Shown: positions 47,651 through 60,006, numbered from the stretch's first letter. The stretch is DNA of 64,000 nucleotides from Pachyseris speciosa (GCA_016490735.1 JAEMWC010001421.1:23501-87500), one strand, 5' to 3'. Notes: generated by a model not told the origin, from the sequence alone. Program-made: numbers and translations.

Positions 47651-48586
47651 AGTTTACCGCGGTTTTTAATAAATACAGCTCACGAAGACCTACGGGCAAA
47701 GAACTGGCAAAAGGTCTTTCTTTTACGATGTCTGTACCACGTTTAAACTACAAGCTTGTAGGACATTTGTCAAACAACGAGTGTACGGTGAATTAAACCA
47801 CAACTGCACAAGCATACAGTTCAGTTGCGAAGTTAATTCCTAATGATCTTTTATTTGCAAGTAAGGCAAAGAAACATATGCATTGCTTTACATGGCTGTT
47901 AAAACTAAAGTAAAGCTGTCTGAAATAGCTTGTCGAAAATTCAGACATGAAGATTACGAAACTGTAAATTGTCTCCACTTCATTCTAACCTAAGAGCCTG
48001 AAATCCGCCGAGTAACAAAGAATACAAAGCCTTATGTGATTTTACCACCTGACTCTACGAACTTAAATGAGCCTCAAAACCATGGCTCCACGTCTTTCAC
48101 GTTCGGATGGATACCATCATAAACAAGTGAATCAGATTGGAACCATAAATATAATTATTATAAACCGCATTTCCAGGTGCAGAAAATCAACGTTTTTCTC
48201 TCAAAGTTTATAGAACGGGGTTTTTGTTTTGAGCTTGAGTTTTTACTCAGGTCCTTGACAGTTGGCATCGAAATGGCTTTCTCGCGCGCTGTGGCAGTGA
48301 TACAGCTGAGTCATTGAACAAAATTTTCGTTTTTTTTTTTTCACTCTTGCGATTCAACAAAAGTCAGTTACCAGACTCTTGAATTCCACGTTAAATTTAC
48401 CTTGAAAACCTGATATCTTATTCGTCTTGACATATCGGCTTTTTCGGGTGAAATTTAACGTTGAACTCACGAGTCAAGTAATGGCTTTTTTCTATGGAAT
48501 CTAACACCAGGGCAATGCAACATATTTGTTTCGATGTTTTGGCTAAAAATTCATTAATATTAAAAGTTTTGTGTTGCGTTTCTGAT
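47651..48586. other. Non-coding stretch
   Basis: No exon or repeat was recognised apart from short A/T runs. Confidence 0.4.
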
Positions 48587-48870
48587 TAAATACCGTAAAC
48601 TGCCCCTTATAGCCCCCCCCCCTCCCCTCACTTATAAGCCCCTCTGGTTCTAAGTAAGAACTTTATTTTATCACGCTAGCCTATTCAACAATGTAAAAAA
48701 AAAACAATAGCTGGTTTCCAGTAGGGGCGTGAGCTAAGTGTAAAAATTCAAAATATCCTAAAATATACTAACAGCCGCAATTAAAACTATTCGTGCATTT
48801 AGTATAATAATTAAAATATACTAACAGCAAAAATACATCCGATTACAAGGGCTCCCGGATATAAGCCCCG
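48587..48870. mobile_element. Possible MITE, TACCGTAAACTGCCCC end
   Basis: The left end TACCGTAAACTGCCCCTTAT and the GCCCC..CTTATAAGCCCC words are partly mirrored by GGATATAAGCCCCG at 48856-48869. The TACCGTAAA start and TATAAGCC words recall the element at 20330-21224, so a relationship is possible. The right boundary is uncertain. Confidence 0.35.
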
Positions 48871-48892
48871 TTCTAGCTTTTCTTGCTTTTAG

Positions 48893-49085
48893 AAGAGCTA
48901 CCGACCTGGAGGGGGGGGGGGGTACTAAAAAAATGAATATGGGGAGGCTCCGACCCCTTACCCTTTTATATACCATTTTTGACAGAAAATGCACTCCTTT
49001 CGTATACCTTCCATTGACAAATGGTACCCCTTTCGGATAACTTCGATTCCAGGGGTGGGGGGGGGGGGGGAGCAACTTCCCATAC
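48893..49085. repeat. Minisatellite-like ACCCCTTTCG.ATA repeats between G runs
   Basis: Short units with GACCCCTTACCCTTTTATA, CACTCCTTTCGTATACCTTC and TACCCCTTTCGGATAACTTC follow one another between two G runs (about 48903 and 49056). This is a recurrent coral-type low-complexity MITE in my recollection. There is no coding sequence. Confidence 0.5.
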
Positions 49086-49131
49086 ATTCTCTTAAATGAA
49101 ATCCAAACGATGGTCTCACAACTTGCAAAGC

Positions 49132-49135
49132 AATC

Positions 49136-49169
<34 letters not shown>

Positions 49170-49290
49170 GTAAAACATCAGGACTTAGAGTAAATTCTAA
49201 ATTACATTAATTACATTGTTAAATATACTAATATTACAAAATCTTAAAACGACAGAAAAAAAAAATAATAATAAATAAATAAATAGCAAT
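49132..49290 (-). mobile_element. Probable LINE 3' tail, (AAAT)n
   Basis: On the minus strand the end reads GTGTATAAATAAAGTTAAAT followed by AAAT repeats at 49133-49152. This is the usual close of a truncated LINE. No reverse transcriptase fragment was confidently recognised upstream. Confidence 0.4.
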
Positions 49291-49933
49291 AAGAAAATGC
49301 CTGCTTTCCATGAATGCCGTGTGTTTATAATCCTAAATAAATCATTCATAGCTAGAAAAGAAACCTCTGCAGCCGGATTTGAAACTCGCGAGAGTTTGTG
49401 CTTGCCGCAGATTAGTGGGTAAACTGTTCCGCAGCACCGCACCGTCATAGAGGCATCAGTCAGCGGATTCGTGTACTGCGCATGAGCAGAGTTTGTCACC
49501 CCACAGGACCCCTCCAGTGTCAACAAAACGAGAAACATGGCGGGCGATGCCAGCCCGAAATGCGGTGGCTTCTTTTTAGTTTATTCAACGATTTTTTTTT
49601 ATTTCGATGCCCTTCAATTTGGAAAATTTACTTCTTCGCGGACGTCGTTTTTAACGCACAGTAGTTTCTTCGAGATCAAGGTAAGGCAACATTTTGTAAA
49701 TGTATATTTCTTCGCATTAAAAAAGCCTCTTGAGCTAGTAATTATAAGCTTATTGGCTTGGTGGTAAAACAGGGTGGTGAGCAAACAGTAATTATCCCCG
49801 CTGTATAACTCGCAATTTTTCAAGTTCCACTATTTTTTCTGTCCTTGTAAAATGTCAATCGGATGTTCTATTTATGGTATTTCTAGTAGAAACACTTACT
49901 CAGAGATAGACATTCGTTTGTGCTAATTGATAA

Positions 49934-50249
49934 TGCACATGTCATCGGCTTCCCCGTAGGGTCGGCCCCCGGGCCAACCAGGGGGATTGTAAAATAAGTC
50001 AAGCAAACTTGAGGAATTTCCCCTGGAAAGTCCCCTGGGTGAGGTGTCTCTCAGCTGAAAATCCCCATGACATCCTTTTCAACTCCTTTTCAAATTCTCC
50101 CACCCCCTAATCGATCTTTGATCGTAAAACAATGTCAAGATTTTCCCCTACCCTCGGGCAAAGATTCCCATCCATCTCCTTGTATTCCTCCACATATCTC
50201 CCTAGTAGGCCCAGGAGTCGACCCCACGGGAAAGCCGATGACATGTGCA
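49934..50249. mobile_element. 316-bp MITE with TAA target duplication
   Basis: It starts TGCACATGTCATCGGCTTCC and ends with the complement (AAGCCGATGACATGTGCA), with similarity continuing about 50 bp. TAA lies on both sides (49931-49933 and 50250-50252), as with the element at 4238-4638. Its right half is included in the following tandem duplication. Confidence 0.8.
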
Positions 50250-50905
50250 TAACTAAACCTATGTTTTACTTTGTAGTTTTTTCAGCCAGCATTTATTACC
50301 GCCTATAAATAGAAATACTTTGGCGAAAACAGAATTTTGTGAAAACCTACTTTCATTGAGTGTTATGCACCTATCAATGGTTTGCCCCAGGATGGCGGGG
50401 GAAGGGGGGGCAACCCACAGGAATTAGACTTCCACAGTGGTCCCCAGGGTGGGAAATTTGACTTGACTGCCATTTTTCAGCTAAAAATCCCCATGACATC
50501 CTTTTCAAACTTGTGAATTCTCCCACCCCCTAATCGATCTTTGATCGTAAAACAATGTCAAGATTTTCCCCTATCCTCGGGCAAAGAATCCCATCCATCT
50601 TCTTGTATTCTTCCACATATCTCCCTGGTAGGCCCAGGAGTCAACCACACAGGGAAGCCGATGACATGTGCATGACTAAATCTATGTTTTGCATTGTAGT
50701 TTTTTCAGCCAGCATTTATAACCGCCTATGAAAAGAAATACTTTGGCGAAAACAGAATTTTGTGAAAACCTGCTTTCATTGAGTGTTACATGTATGCACC
50801 TATCAATGGTTTACCCCAGGATGGGGGAGGGGGGGGGGAAGTGGGGGCAACCCACAGGAATTAGACTTCCACAGTGGTTCCCAGGGTGGGAAATTTGACT
50901 TGACT
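50056..50905. repeat. 426-bp tandem duplication, two units
   Basis: ATCCCCATGACATCCTTTTC at 50061 recurs at 50087 plus 400, that is about 50487, and the order is kept through CTAATCGATCTTTGATCG, TTTTTTCAGCCAGCATTTAT, TTGAGTGTTA and ATTAGACTTCCACAGTGGT. The unit includes only the right half of the TAA-flanked MITE, so duplication came after that insertion. Confidence 0.9.
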
Positions 50906-51073
50906 GCCGTTTTGAAAAGTTTGTTGTGCTAGTGCCTGGGGTGGGAATTTAACTTCTAATGGCGACCCAAGGGTGGGGAAATTGACATTATTTTGAAAAC
51001 CTGAAAATGTCAAATTTCCTGTGGGTTGCCCGCCCACCCCCCTTCCACCCATCCTGGGGTAAACCATTGATAG
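50800..51073. mobile_element. MITE with CTATCAATGGTTTACCCC ends
   Basis: The left end CTATCAATGGTTTACCCCAG is followed by G runs and CAACCCACAGGAA. The right end is TTCCTGTGGGTTGCCC, C runs, then GGGGTAAACCATTGATAG. The first tandem unit has only the left half (about 50371-50460). The arms hold GGTGGGAAATTTGAC repeats. Confidence 0.7.
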
Positions 51074-52705
51074 TTGCATCATACTGCGAGGCATTTAAAA
51101 TTGTATTGTGTTGCCTACCAATCCCACTCTTTTAACTCTTTGTCTCCCGGCTTACCAAATATCGTTCCTGTGGGAATGATGGCTTTGAAAACCTACAACT
51201 TTCCCAAATCCCAGACTATGATTGAAATAAACCACTGTCGTTGCCCAAAGGTCACTTTTGTAGACTTATCAACCTGCAAACTGACCGAAACTCCCAGTTT
51301 TCATTTAGTACGACTAGTACTGTTTATTCTCTTGCAAAACCAAAATCACCCTCGAACAACAACAAAATTCACACGACTTTTGTCTTGAAGTTTTGAAAAC
51401 AAAAATACCTATTGAGACTAAAAGTTTACAGTGGCAGCAAACTTCGACTCCAGTTCTTGCAATCTGTTCCACATTTTCCTGCTCACTTCTTTAGCGCGAC
51501 CCCGATAACACTATTTGATTTCACTTGCTCTCACTGGTCTGTCATGTTCGCGTTTGTGACCCAAAGGAATTAAATATGGGAAACTCTTGTATAATGGGTG
51601 AGTGAAAGTCTGCCAATTTCCATTTCAGATGTGTAGAGCCACCCGGTCCTGCTGACAAAATATTGCACCGATTGTGTTATTTACAAGTTAAAACTCGCTA
51701 AAATTGCCATGCCAGGTCCCGGAATCCACTCACAAAACGGCTAAGGACACAACTTCACTCCGTGAATGGCCATCACTCGCTCGAATACTTTGAGTGGCCC
51801 TATACGTGTGAAATTACTTCTCACCTCTGTTTTCTTTCAAAGGATTCCCTCTACCCATCAACCCAGCTTTATGATACCAGGCAGGGGGCTTCTGAGTTGG
51901 AAAATGGCTCGAAAAACACACTTATAAATCAAATACCCAACGAATTGTAGCTGCAGTGTTCGTTTAGAAATAAACGACAGCTAGCATGACAACAAAGATA
52001 GAGCCTTCGGTGTTGTGGACCAGCAAAATCTCCGTGTTAACCCCTTATATGGAGTAGCCAGGTCGATTTGACGTCCTACTCTCTGGAAATTGCAAAACAA
52101 AAAAAAACCCAACCAAATCACTGGTAGAAAAAGAGTTAAGGAAGAGTTCTTTTGCTTGTTTGTTTGTTTTGTTTTGTTTTGTTTAAAATTTCAACTTCAA
52201 ATGCATTTCTTTTCTTTGAGGATTTTCATTGATACTCCCTCTGCCATTCACAAAGATTTATACTCCTGGGGCAGGATTCCTGCATAAAAGTGATGGAGTG
52301 CTCATCAGAATTTTTAAAACAAAACCTTAAAACGAACTAAAATAGTCTTTCCAACGATATTTTGTTTGGCTTTTAGTCAACAGACACAAAAAGTGTGGAC
52401 TCACTTCACACTTTGAAATGCAGCCTTTTATGTTCTCACAGTTACAAACTTCTTTCTTATACTCTTCCAAATAGTGGGCTGTAAGTTGAACGCCTATTTT
52501 AGATACAACTGGGAAATTGAGGTGAACTGTATTGGGAGTGGGGGGTTTCTATTTTATAAATTCCTTTAACTTGATTATATACATACTTTTATTATTATTG
52601 TGTAAGTTGGGGCTGGATATCAATTGGGACACCGTCCTGTTTCCTGCTCCAGTTACTGTGATCTATTTTTCGTTATCTACATGTATTTCTTCTTTATCCA
52701 TTTCT
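51074..52705. other. Non-coding stretch
   Basis: No exon is supported. A (TTTTG)n run lies at about 52157-52183. Confidence 0.4.
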
Positions 52706-53194
52706 GAGGGTCCCCCAGGGGTTTTTGGGGAACAAGGGAACACGGGGAGAAATTTGGCAATGGGAACACGGGAACAAAGCAAAAAAATCGCAGGGAACAA
52801 GGGAACATCAAATAGGTTAGGGAACAGGGGAACAAACACAAAAAATTACAAGGCCCTACGTTTTTTACATAAACGTGGGGGTGATAGAAGATTTTCTGCT
52901 GTTTTCTGATTTCTTTGGCAAGTTTTTGTTGCCATCTTTCGTGTCTACTCGTCTCTGGCCGTTTCTAGCTCTAGAAATAATGATCAAAATTGATCAGCAA
53001 CACTGTAGACCTTCAATCAGTTATTTTGTTTTGTTCAGATTGGTTAATTAGGACGTATATGCAAAGAATAAGAGATAAAATTTAATCTTGAAAGGGTAAC
53101 AAGGGAACAAGGTGTAATTTTGGACGGGAACAAGGGAACAGAGTTAAAATTTTGAAGGGAACACGGGAGCACAGACCCCCCCTGGGGGACCCTC
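52706..53194. mobile_element. 489-bp MITE, GAGGGTCCCCC ends, 6-bp duplication
   Basis: It starts GAGGGTCCCCCAGGGG and ends CCCCCTGGGGGACCCTC. ATTTCT lies on both sides (52700-52705 and 53195-53200). Near each end GGGAACAAGGGAACA occurs repeatedly in the same orientation, with a unique AT-rich centre. Confidence 0.75.
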
Positions 53195-54519
53195 ATTTCT
53201 TTTTAGCCAGAAAGTTACCAAACTAAACTCTATGATCAGGTTAATTTTTGTTGTTTGTTATTTTTGCCACACTACAGACATCAATACAAAGATAATGAAT
53301 AAAGAAAAAGAGAGAAGAAAGGAAATTTAAAGAGAAGAAAGAGTTTAAACACTGTAAGTGGTTCCATTTCGGTTAAGGCACAATGGAACACACCTGTCAC
53401 TTTTTCTAGGATTTCCCCTTCCCTCCCTTTGGTTTTAGTCATAAAATTGTCAAACCAGTTTCATTTTTCTTTCTCCACTTTGTGATGACACTGAGACAAA
53501 GAAAAATGAAAATGAAACTGGTTTAATTAAAAGTTTTCTACTCAAGGTTTTTTTTGGAAAAAAAATAAAAACACAACAATTACATGTCTGGAGCAAATAT
53601 ACACAGTCCTTTTTTAGGAAATTTCTATTTCTTTCTTGGTGGAGTCAGTCCACTTTCCCCTAAAAGGCTTTCCTGCCATGTTCTCACATTCTGTCTTCCA
53701 CTGTATCCAATTTGCTTTCCAGTGTTGTAAACCTTTTCATAAAAGATCAAAGAAAGATATTGTCCATTGCAATAAATAGATTTTCCACTTATGTGGGTAG
53801 CATTTCCACCATTATTGAGTCCATTATGGCTATACCATCCTGTTTTTAAGTTCCTTGAAGAAGTCCCTTGTACAAAAAGATCACTCCAGTAATGGCTCCT
53901 TGCGCGACTGTAGTATATGTGTTGTAGTTCAATTTTATCCTTGGCTTAATTTTTATTTTTTTGTTCTTGTGTACATTTACATGTATGGTAATGTAATGAG
54001 TACAAAACAAAGGAAATTAAAAATTGAACCAAGGATAAAATTGAACCTAAACATATGATCCCCACAAGCTTGCAAGTATTTCCCTGAACAAGCTCGTTCT
54101 CCCCCTGTGATCATTTTTCTTGACAATTTCAAACACAATAATGTCTGGCAGACTTTTAATTTATGAATTGCATGTTGCTGGTGAATCACATCATACACAT
54201 TTGACCAGGTCTTTATCAGTTGTCAGGTCTTTTACACTGTATTACTTTGCTGCATGATGCGGAAGTCCAAGTTATACCCTTAGCGGCTGCATACCGCTGG
54301 AAATGTTTCGTTATATTAATAGGACTAGTACTATTACTGATGAAAGGCCTGTCTTCAGGAACGAAATTCTCTTCCACTACTCTAAATGTTGCCTTGGATA
54401 TCTCCTTTAATTTGTTGGGTGTTGGAGATCAGCTTAATCTAAGCATCTTTTGCCTGTCTTAATATTTATAGTTAGAAACTTTCTTTTGATTTCAGTAAGC
54501 TTATGCCTGATGGAGGGTA
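53195..54519. other. Non-coding stretch with two hairpins
   Basis: One hairpin is 53452-53524 (AAACCAGTTTCATTTTTCTTT and its complement). A second inverted pair is GTTCAATTTTATCCTTGG at 53927-53944 and its complement at 54029-54046. No exon was recognised. It is the 3' flank of the minus-strand transposon coding region. Confidence 0.5.
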
Positions 54520-55010
54520 AGATTGCCTCAAGGGAGCACTGTTTCCTTATACCATTGATAGTACATTCTTCCATTATCAGTTCTGTTTTGTAACCATTCC
54601 CATAGCATCATTTTGCTTTCATGAAACTTTTCATGCTTAAACAATTTGTGCATTTCCTTAAGTGTTTGCATGCACTGTGACTCAGTGCTTCCAGTTGCAT
54701 TAAGGAAGTGTGGATTTCTCTTCAAAATTTCATTGAGAATTACCAGTAAAGCATCTTGGTGACAGGAATTTGGAATAGCTCCTCAGATCCATTTCTGAAT
54801 GAAGAGAACACATCTTTACTTGGTGTTGCATTTGCTGTGACCACTGAAGAAATTATTGCATTAAATGATAACGATCAACAAGCGCCTTTGTGTTTTTCTA
54901 CACATTTGTCTTTGTTACAAACTGTTAGCAACCTGTGGCATTTTGAACAATGCATCACTTTTCTATTTCCAGTTTTTTTTTCTTTACTAAGGAGTTAACA
55001 GCTTGCAGTG
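54520..55010 (-). pseudogene. C-terminal segment of the YqaJ-containing transposon protein
   Basis: It follows the nuclease domain on the same strand. One frame gives VMHCSKCHRLLTVCNKDKC then EKHKGAC, a Cys/His pattern that could bind zinc. A later frame (54528-54725) gives KRNPHFLNATGSTESQCMQT and MMLWEWLQNRT. Stops and shifts separate the pieces. No family is recognised beyond the context. Confidence 0.4.
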
Positions 55011-55169
55011 ACAACTGTGATAGCTAGTTGGTCAAGACAAGATGCATGTTGAACACAAGGATGGTATTTCTGTAACTGTTATGATCTCTCTAGATTTTTT
55101 CTCAGCTTACATTTTAAGGTCAAGTAATGTAGGATGAGGATTATGTGGTTGTTATCTAGTTCCAATAAT

Positions 55170-55816
55170 GATGGAAAGTCATATTTAGCAAGTTATCTAA
55201 AAACTGATCATCTCTTTGGAAAAGGTATATCCTTGTTGTCTTTGGGGTCCATACAGCAAAGTGGCACCATAAGCTGGTACACCTGTACTTGTGGCCCACA
55301 TATTTAGCTGCGCTTGAAGATAATATGATGGAGGAATAGTCTAAGTTGTAATGGCAAGGAAAACCCCCTTAAAGAAGAAATTTATATTCAGTTATGCCTC
55401 AGCCACTTGATGGCTTTATACCTGTACTGTGCATCTCCACTAGGTCATCGGGAGAGCAACCAATTGTTTATCTCTGTACCTTTCTGACTGATCACCCACA
55501 CGCCAGTCTCATGTACTGTAGCGTAAGGATTTGTTTGGCTAATGTAGTCCAAGTAGGTTACTCTAGCATTATCTTCACATACTGTTTCCCACTCCATTGC
55601 CAACTTTGCAATGCTGCTGGGTGCTTCAATAGAGTTGGAACTCATACCATGCAAAGTAGACCAGTATAGTGCAAATTCTTTCTTTTCATGGAAGCTTAAC
55701 ACTGTACCCATTTTGCTTGCATCAATGTACTTTCTTCTTTCCTGAAACCATTTCTCTGTTCTCTGTTTCAGATAATTTCTCTTGTCAGATACTTGAGGTG
55801 GAGCTTCTTGTAACAT
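55170..55816 (-). pseudogene. YqaJ-type nuclease domain, decayed
   Basis: Read on the minus strand: QRTEKWFQERRKYIDASKMG (the W..R...I.AS entry motif), then EWETVCEDNARVTYLDYI (GxxxExxA...Y with the acidic residue), then SPDDLVE in another frame, then LWCHFAVWTPK and RDDQFLDNL. This is the order of YqaJ-like exonucleases (phage-type recombinases of the PD-(D/E)XK fold). The lysine of the E-x-K motif is not clear. At least two frameshifts are present. It lies downstream of zinc knuckles and a P-type transposase, all on one strand. Confidence 0.7.
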
Positions 55817-55849
55817 ATCTTATAGCTCTGCTGGTCTTTCAAGTTTACA

Positions 55850-56358
55850 GTTGGAAGTGAACTAACTGGTTTGTTTGGCAAATTAGGTCTTCTAGTGGCT
55901 TGCAGAGAGACTTTGGACCTACCGGTAACCATTTTTTTGGACTTGCAGTTTTCTGAGAGATGATCCAGGCATCCACACTTAAAACAGGTTTGGTTTGCTA
56001 ACCATTCAGGCTGTGGAGGATAGGTACAATCTTTTGCCCAGTGACCCAGCATACCACACACTAAGACATACATCATTTGGCTGTGCTTTCTGTTGTGAGT
56101 CTTTCTTTGATATGCCCTTTTATCTTTGATACACTGTCTTGTTGCCTTTGAGTTTTTGAAGGAGGGGCTTATAATTAACCCATCCTTTGTACATCGCCTC
56201 TTCAGAAAATTTGTTATGTACACAAACATGGCCTCTTCTGTTCCCTCACTTCCACCACATATGAGGCTGGTCAAAGCTGTCCACCATGAATACACAGCAT
56301 CATCTTCAAATACTCCATTTTCTGCTGTGATGTATGACTTGTCACAAAACCCAGGCAA
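55850..56358 (-). pseudogene. CCHC zinc-knuckle segment of transposon protein
   Basis: The 170-codon frame begins MPGFCDKSYITAENGVFEDD, continues with a Lys-rich region (KDKRAYQRKTHNRKHSQ), then two knuckles: CGMLGHWAKDC (its first Cys pair is partly lost) and CFKCGCLDHLSENC. Such knuckles bind nucleic acid. It sits between the transposase and the nuclease. An overlap with the YqaJ frame suggests they were one polyprotein or neighbouring exons. Confidence 0.6.
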
Positions 56359-56724
56359 TTTAAAGTAGTTATAGATCTTATATTTCTGTCCAGCAAAATG
56401 TTAAAGTTTGTGAAGATCTCCTTGTTATTAGCATCTTTCAAAGCTTCAATTGTCTGAATTGTTCTGTTAAGTAATGCCTTGGGTAAAGCATTATCTGATC
56501 AATAATTTGCACAATTGCATGGCACTGATTGATAAGTTGGTTCTTGTGATTTGGCTCAATGGAATAATAATATGTTGGCAAACTTGTCACATGAGTTTGA
56601 TGAGCAGACTTAGCTGAGGCCTTTAAAAGTAATGCTCTAATTTTACTAAGATATTGCTCCTCTCTCACTGCCTTGTTATGTTTGTAGGTTGTTGATTCCC
56701 TTGTCAATCGCATTTCACCTGGCT

Positions 56725-59080
56725 TCATCTGCAAAGCTGGAGCATCATACATGTATGCAAGGATGATGAACCTTCCATCATGCCAAGTTCATTTGTTATG
56801 TTAAAGTCAGCTACAAGGGTCTTTCTTATTTCAAAGAAGCATTGGACTATTGGTGATGTTTCTCTCCCCCTTACGAGGGAAAAGTAATTCTCAACATCAT
56901 CTTGACACATACTTTTTGGAACCACATTGATGTAAGGGTAGTTTATGTTAATGTACCCTATTGTGCCAATGATCCCTCTGATCATCACCAACAGATCTTG
57001 ATAGGTTTTGTGGGGTATAAACTGTTGCCATACAGTACTTGAATATTATTTTGTAACCTCGACATTGCTGTGACTCTCTGTTAATCTCATGAAGTTTACC
57101 ATTTCTGAAACCAGCGCAAGACAGCTATTTGGGGAGCAGGGTTGGCACAGTGGTGAGAGCACTCGCCTTCCACCAATGTGTCCCGGGTTCGATTCCCGGA
57201 CTCGGTGTTGTATTACATGTATTATTATTATAAGATCTTTCATATATGCCCCATCAAGAGTAGTTGTGTTCATTGTGTTGAAAAGCTTGTTGCACATTCT
57301 GATATAGGCATGAGTCTGCTCAGTTTCATTTAGCGTAAAAGGAAGGTCACTCCTCTCCCTTGTGCTTGTGGTTTTTTCCTCAGAATTTTGCTTGTGGTTT
57401 TTATCAGAAATTTTGGTATCAAGATATTTTGATACAGCAACTATATGATCCCATGAGATGCTCTTTCCATCTTTCCTCAATGTGTAATTTTGATTGAAAA
57501 CAAAATTTCTTAGTTTCTTGATCATAATTTATGTGGGAAGTCTGAAATCCAGTGGCAATGGATACAAGCTCCAGTCACTGGGTTTGTAGTCACCCAGGGA
57601 GAGTATCTGTTTGACTTTCTGAAAAACTCTGAATTCCATGGCCCTCCATATCACACACTCCATAAGAAATTTATAATACCGGTAATGTTACCATTTGAAA
57701 CTTTATCCAGTGCTCGTACTAATGGCCATAGCATGTTCTTATCAAGTTTCTTGGCAGTGACACTGTAGACAGGGAATGAAGCCACTGGCTAGGCAAAGTC
57801 CCTTTCAAGGCTGGTGAGGAAAAACTGACATATTTGCCTTGCAGTCTTTTGTAAATTTGTCCCCTTTTCAGTTTCTTCATACTAGCTGTTGTCTTCATCA
57901 TCAAAGTACTCCTCTACTTCATCACTGCTTTCCTGGACTGCATGGTTATCACTACCATTTGAAGTCACCTGGGATTCCTCAAAATCATCATTGCATAACT
58001 TCTCAACATTATAGTCAAACTTCTTGGGAATACTTAAGTTCTCAAACCCTATGAGTTTCCCTGTTCTTCTGCACAATCTGATACCGTCATGTATGTCCAT
58101 CTCATCCCAGTGGAGTCCAAACAAACCCTTAATTTTCTTGTTTTGTATTTTCTTCCAACAGACCTCAAGATTTTTGTGTCAACTGGAGTGGTGTTCATAT
58201 CGGCCATGCGGTACCCTTGAACAAGTCTCCAGGAAGGTAATGGTAGACACTTTCTCTCTCAGCCTTTCGCTGTACATTTAACTGCCAAGGCTACTGCCAG
58301 CTTGATAGTTAATGTGTCCCACCTCATACCTTTTGGTTTGGTGGGGCTATTGCTACTGTGGGCCAAATTAAGTTGACTTACTGCATCCAGCATAAATGTA
58401 TACAGTACTGATTCTTTAAGATTTTGTTGTTGACTGCAAAGTCCATCATATTAACAAGATCATCACTGCAAGGGCGAAAGTTTTCAACACCTACGTCCTT
58501 TCTTTTTCTTAGGAGCTTTGTCAAATTCCAATTATTCTCTCTGAGTTTCTTTATTTCTTTGCTCATATTTCTAGCTCTTTCAAGAAGCTTTTGATTCGAT
58601 AAGAGTGACCACCTTACCCTGCTGTTAGCCAGTGTTCCACTAGAGGTACTTTGCTTGGATGTCAGTTTAAAACGAAAAGAGTTATTCCACAGTCGCGTAT
58701 TGTTAAAAGTGTGGGGAATTGAATTGTCCAGTTGGACTCTACAATGAAGTCACAAGTGGTAGTCAAAAGCTTTTGTTTTGCGTATATCAGAATTTCCTGA
58801 TTGTAAATTCCAGAACATACTTTGCACAATTCTACCTTTCTCATTACATGTAGGATGTTATGCACAAGTTGCTCATATGTTTCACCATTAATTTCATCTT
58901 CATACCACTGAACGTCACGATCAAGCAGTCTAACAGACAGAGTACCAGTTTCAGTGAGCAAAATTTGTGTCTCGTTGATATTGTGTTTTTCATTTCTTAC
59001 AGGAGAAAATACAGTTGGATTGTTCTATCACCACTGATTGCAATTTTCCGGCTGGGAGGGAGTTTTGTTACCAATAAAGA
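56725..59080 (-). pseudogene. P-element/THAP9-like transposase, decayed
   Basis: On the minus strand, in order: a Cys pair (LCKVCSGIYNQE, about 58830), a coiled coil (NMSKEIKKLRENN, about 58560), FGLHWDEMDIHDG with GKLIGF (about 58050-58124, the first catalytic Asp region), VYSVTAKKLDKNMLWPLVRA (about 57710-57780), WDHIVAVSKYL and EQTHAYIRMCNKLFNTMN (about 57250-57450), and QDDVENYFSLVRGR (about 56890). These follow the plan of P-type transposases. No THAP zinc finger was seen. Many stops and shifts, plus a SINE at 57134-57231, inactivate it. Confidence 0.7.
57134..57231 (+). mobile_element. tRNA-derived SINE (third family), short
   Basis: The tRNA-like head has GGTTGGCACAGTGGTGAGAG (box A area) and GGGTTCGATTCCCGG (box B), followed at once by a short ATT-rich tail (57219-57231). 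It has no body, so it is little more than a tRNA head with a tail. It interrupts the transposase relic between GAYMKDL and ALVSEM. Confidence 0.75.
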
Positions 59081-60006
59081 GTATAAATGGCCTATGTCAA
59101 GATGATGAGATGCCATTATGGGGAGCACATGCTGTTCATAAGGGTTGATGACTGAGTGTTAGCTTGTTGCGCACGAAAATGTTTGAGGCCTTGACTGCAG
59201 GAAAAACAAATAAAATTCTTGTTTTTTGACTGGGCATTACTGGGCTCACTAGTAGAAGTCACGTTTCTCCGTTGTTGCACGTAACATGAAACTGTTACTG
59301 TTCAAGAAGTTGGACACGTGGTGTGAACAGCCATAGAAGGACGGCCACCCGCTATATTTAAAGTGACAAACAGTTGATGCTATAAAAATCAGTAAAGCTG
59401 TACCGTCCCAGACACTCAGGGTGCGTTGTCACATTTGGACTGTTTCCTGAAATTTAACAAAATTAGTTAATTAGTTTCTGTGGATAGCTTCGTCAGGAAT
59501 GTAAGGTCATAAATGTTCCCAATCACCATTTTCTAACCCTCTTTCTCAGTCGTGCCCATTCTCGTCCCATTCTCTTCACACAAACTGAAATTCGCATCGT
59601 CAAGTATGACCGAGTAACTGTACTTTTGCTTGCGCATCCACAGGTGTCTGACGATTTGCTTAAAGAAGCAAATAATCGATAATCGCCAAATTATAGACAA
59701 GTATGCTGGTGAGAAATGGCGACGCATGTGAACATTAAATTTAATTAATCGCATACAGGGTAAAATAAAACAAAACAGCTACAACTGTAAAGAGAGTGAT
59801 GGCTTGGCCTGAGGTACCCGCTCCTCCACAGACACCCAAGAAAAACAATCTAAGCAAACAAACAAAACAAAAAAAATAATGCTGACACAAATGGAAGCTC
59901 ATAAATATCTTATATGATTGGTTAACGTGATGGTATTCATAGCACAGAAACACACTATCAGACAAAAGAATTTTCTCAGAATCATATTGATGTAAATAGT
60001 TCATAA
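59081..60006. other. 5' flank of the transposon coding region, nothing recognised
   Basis: I looked here for terminal inverted repeats matching 53200-54500 and for a THAP domain and found neither. Confidence 0.35.

Noticed and set aside
57140..57205. Possible tRNA gene on the plus strand
   Set aside because: Box A and box B are present but no proper anticodon arm, and an ATT tail follows; it is a SINE.
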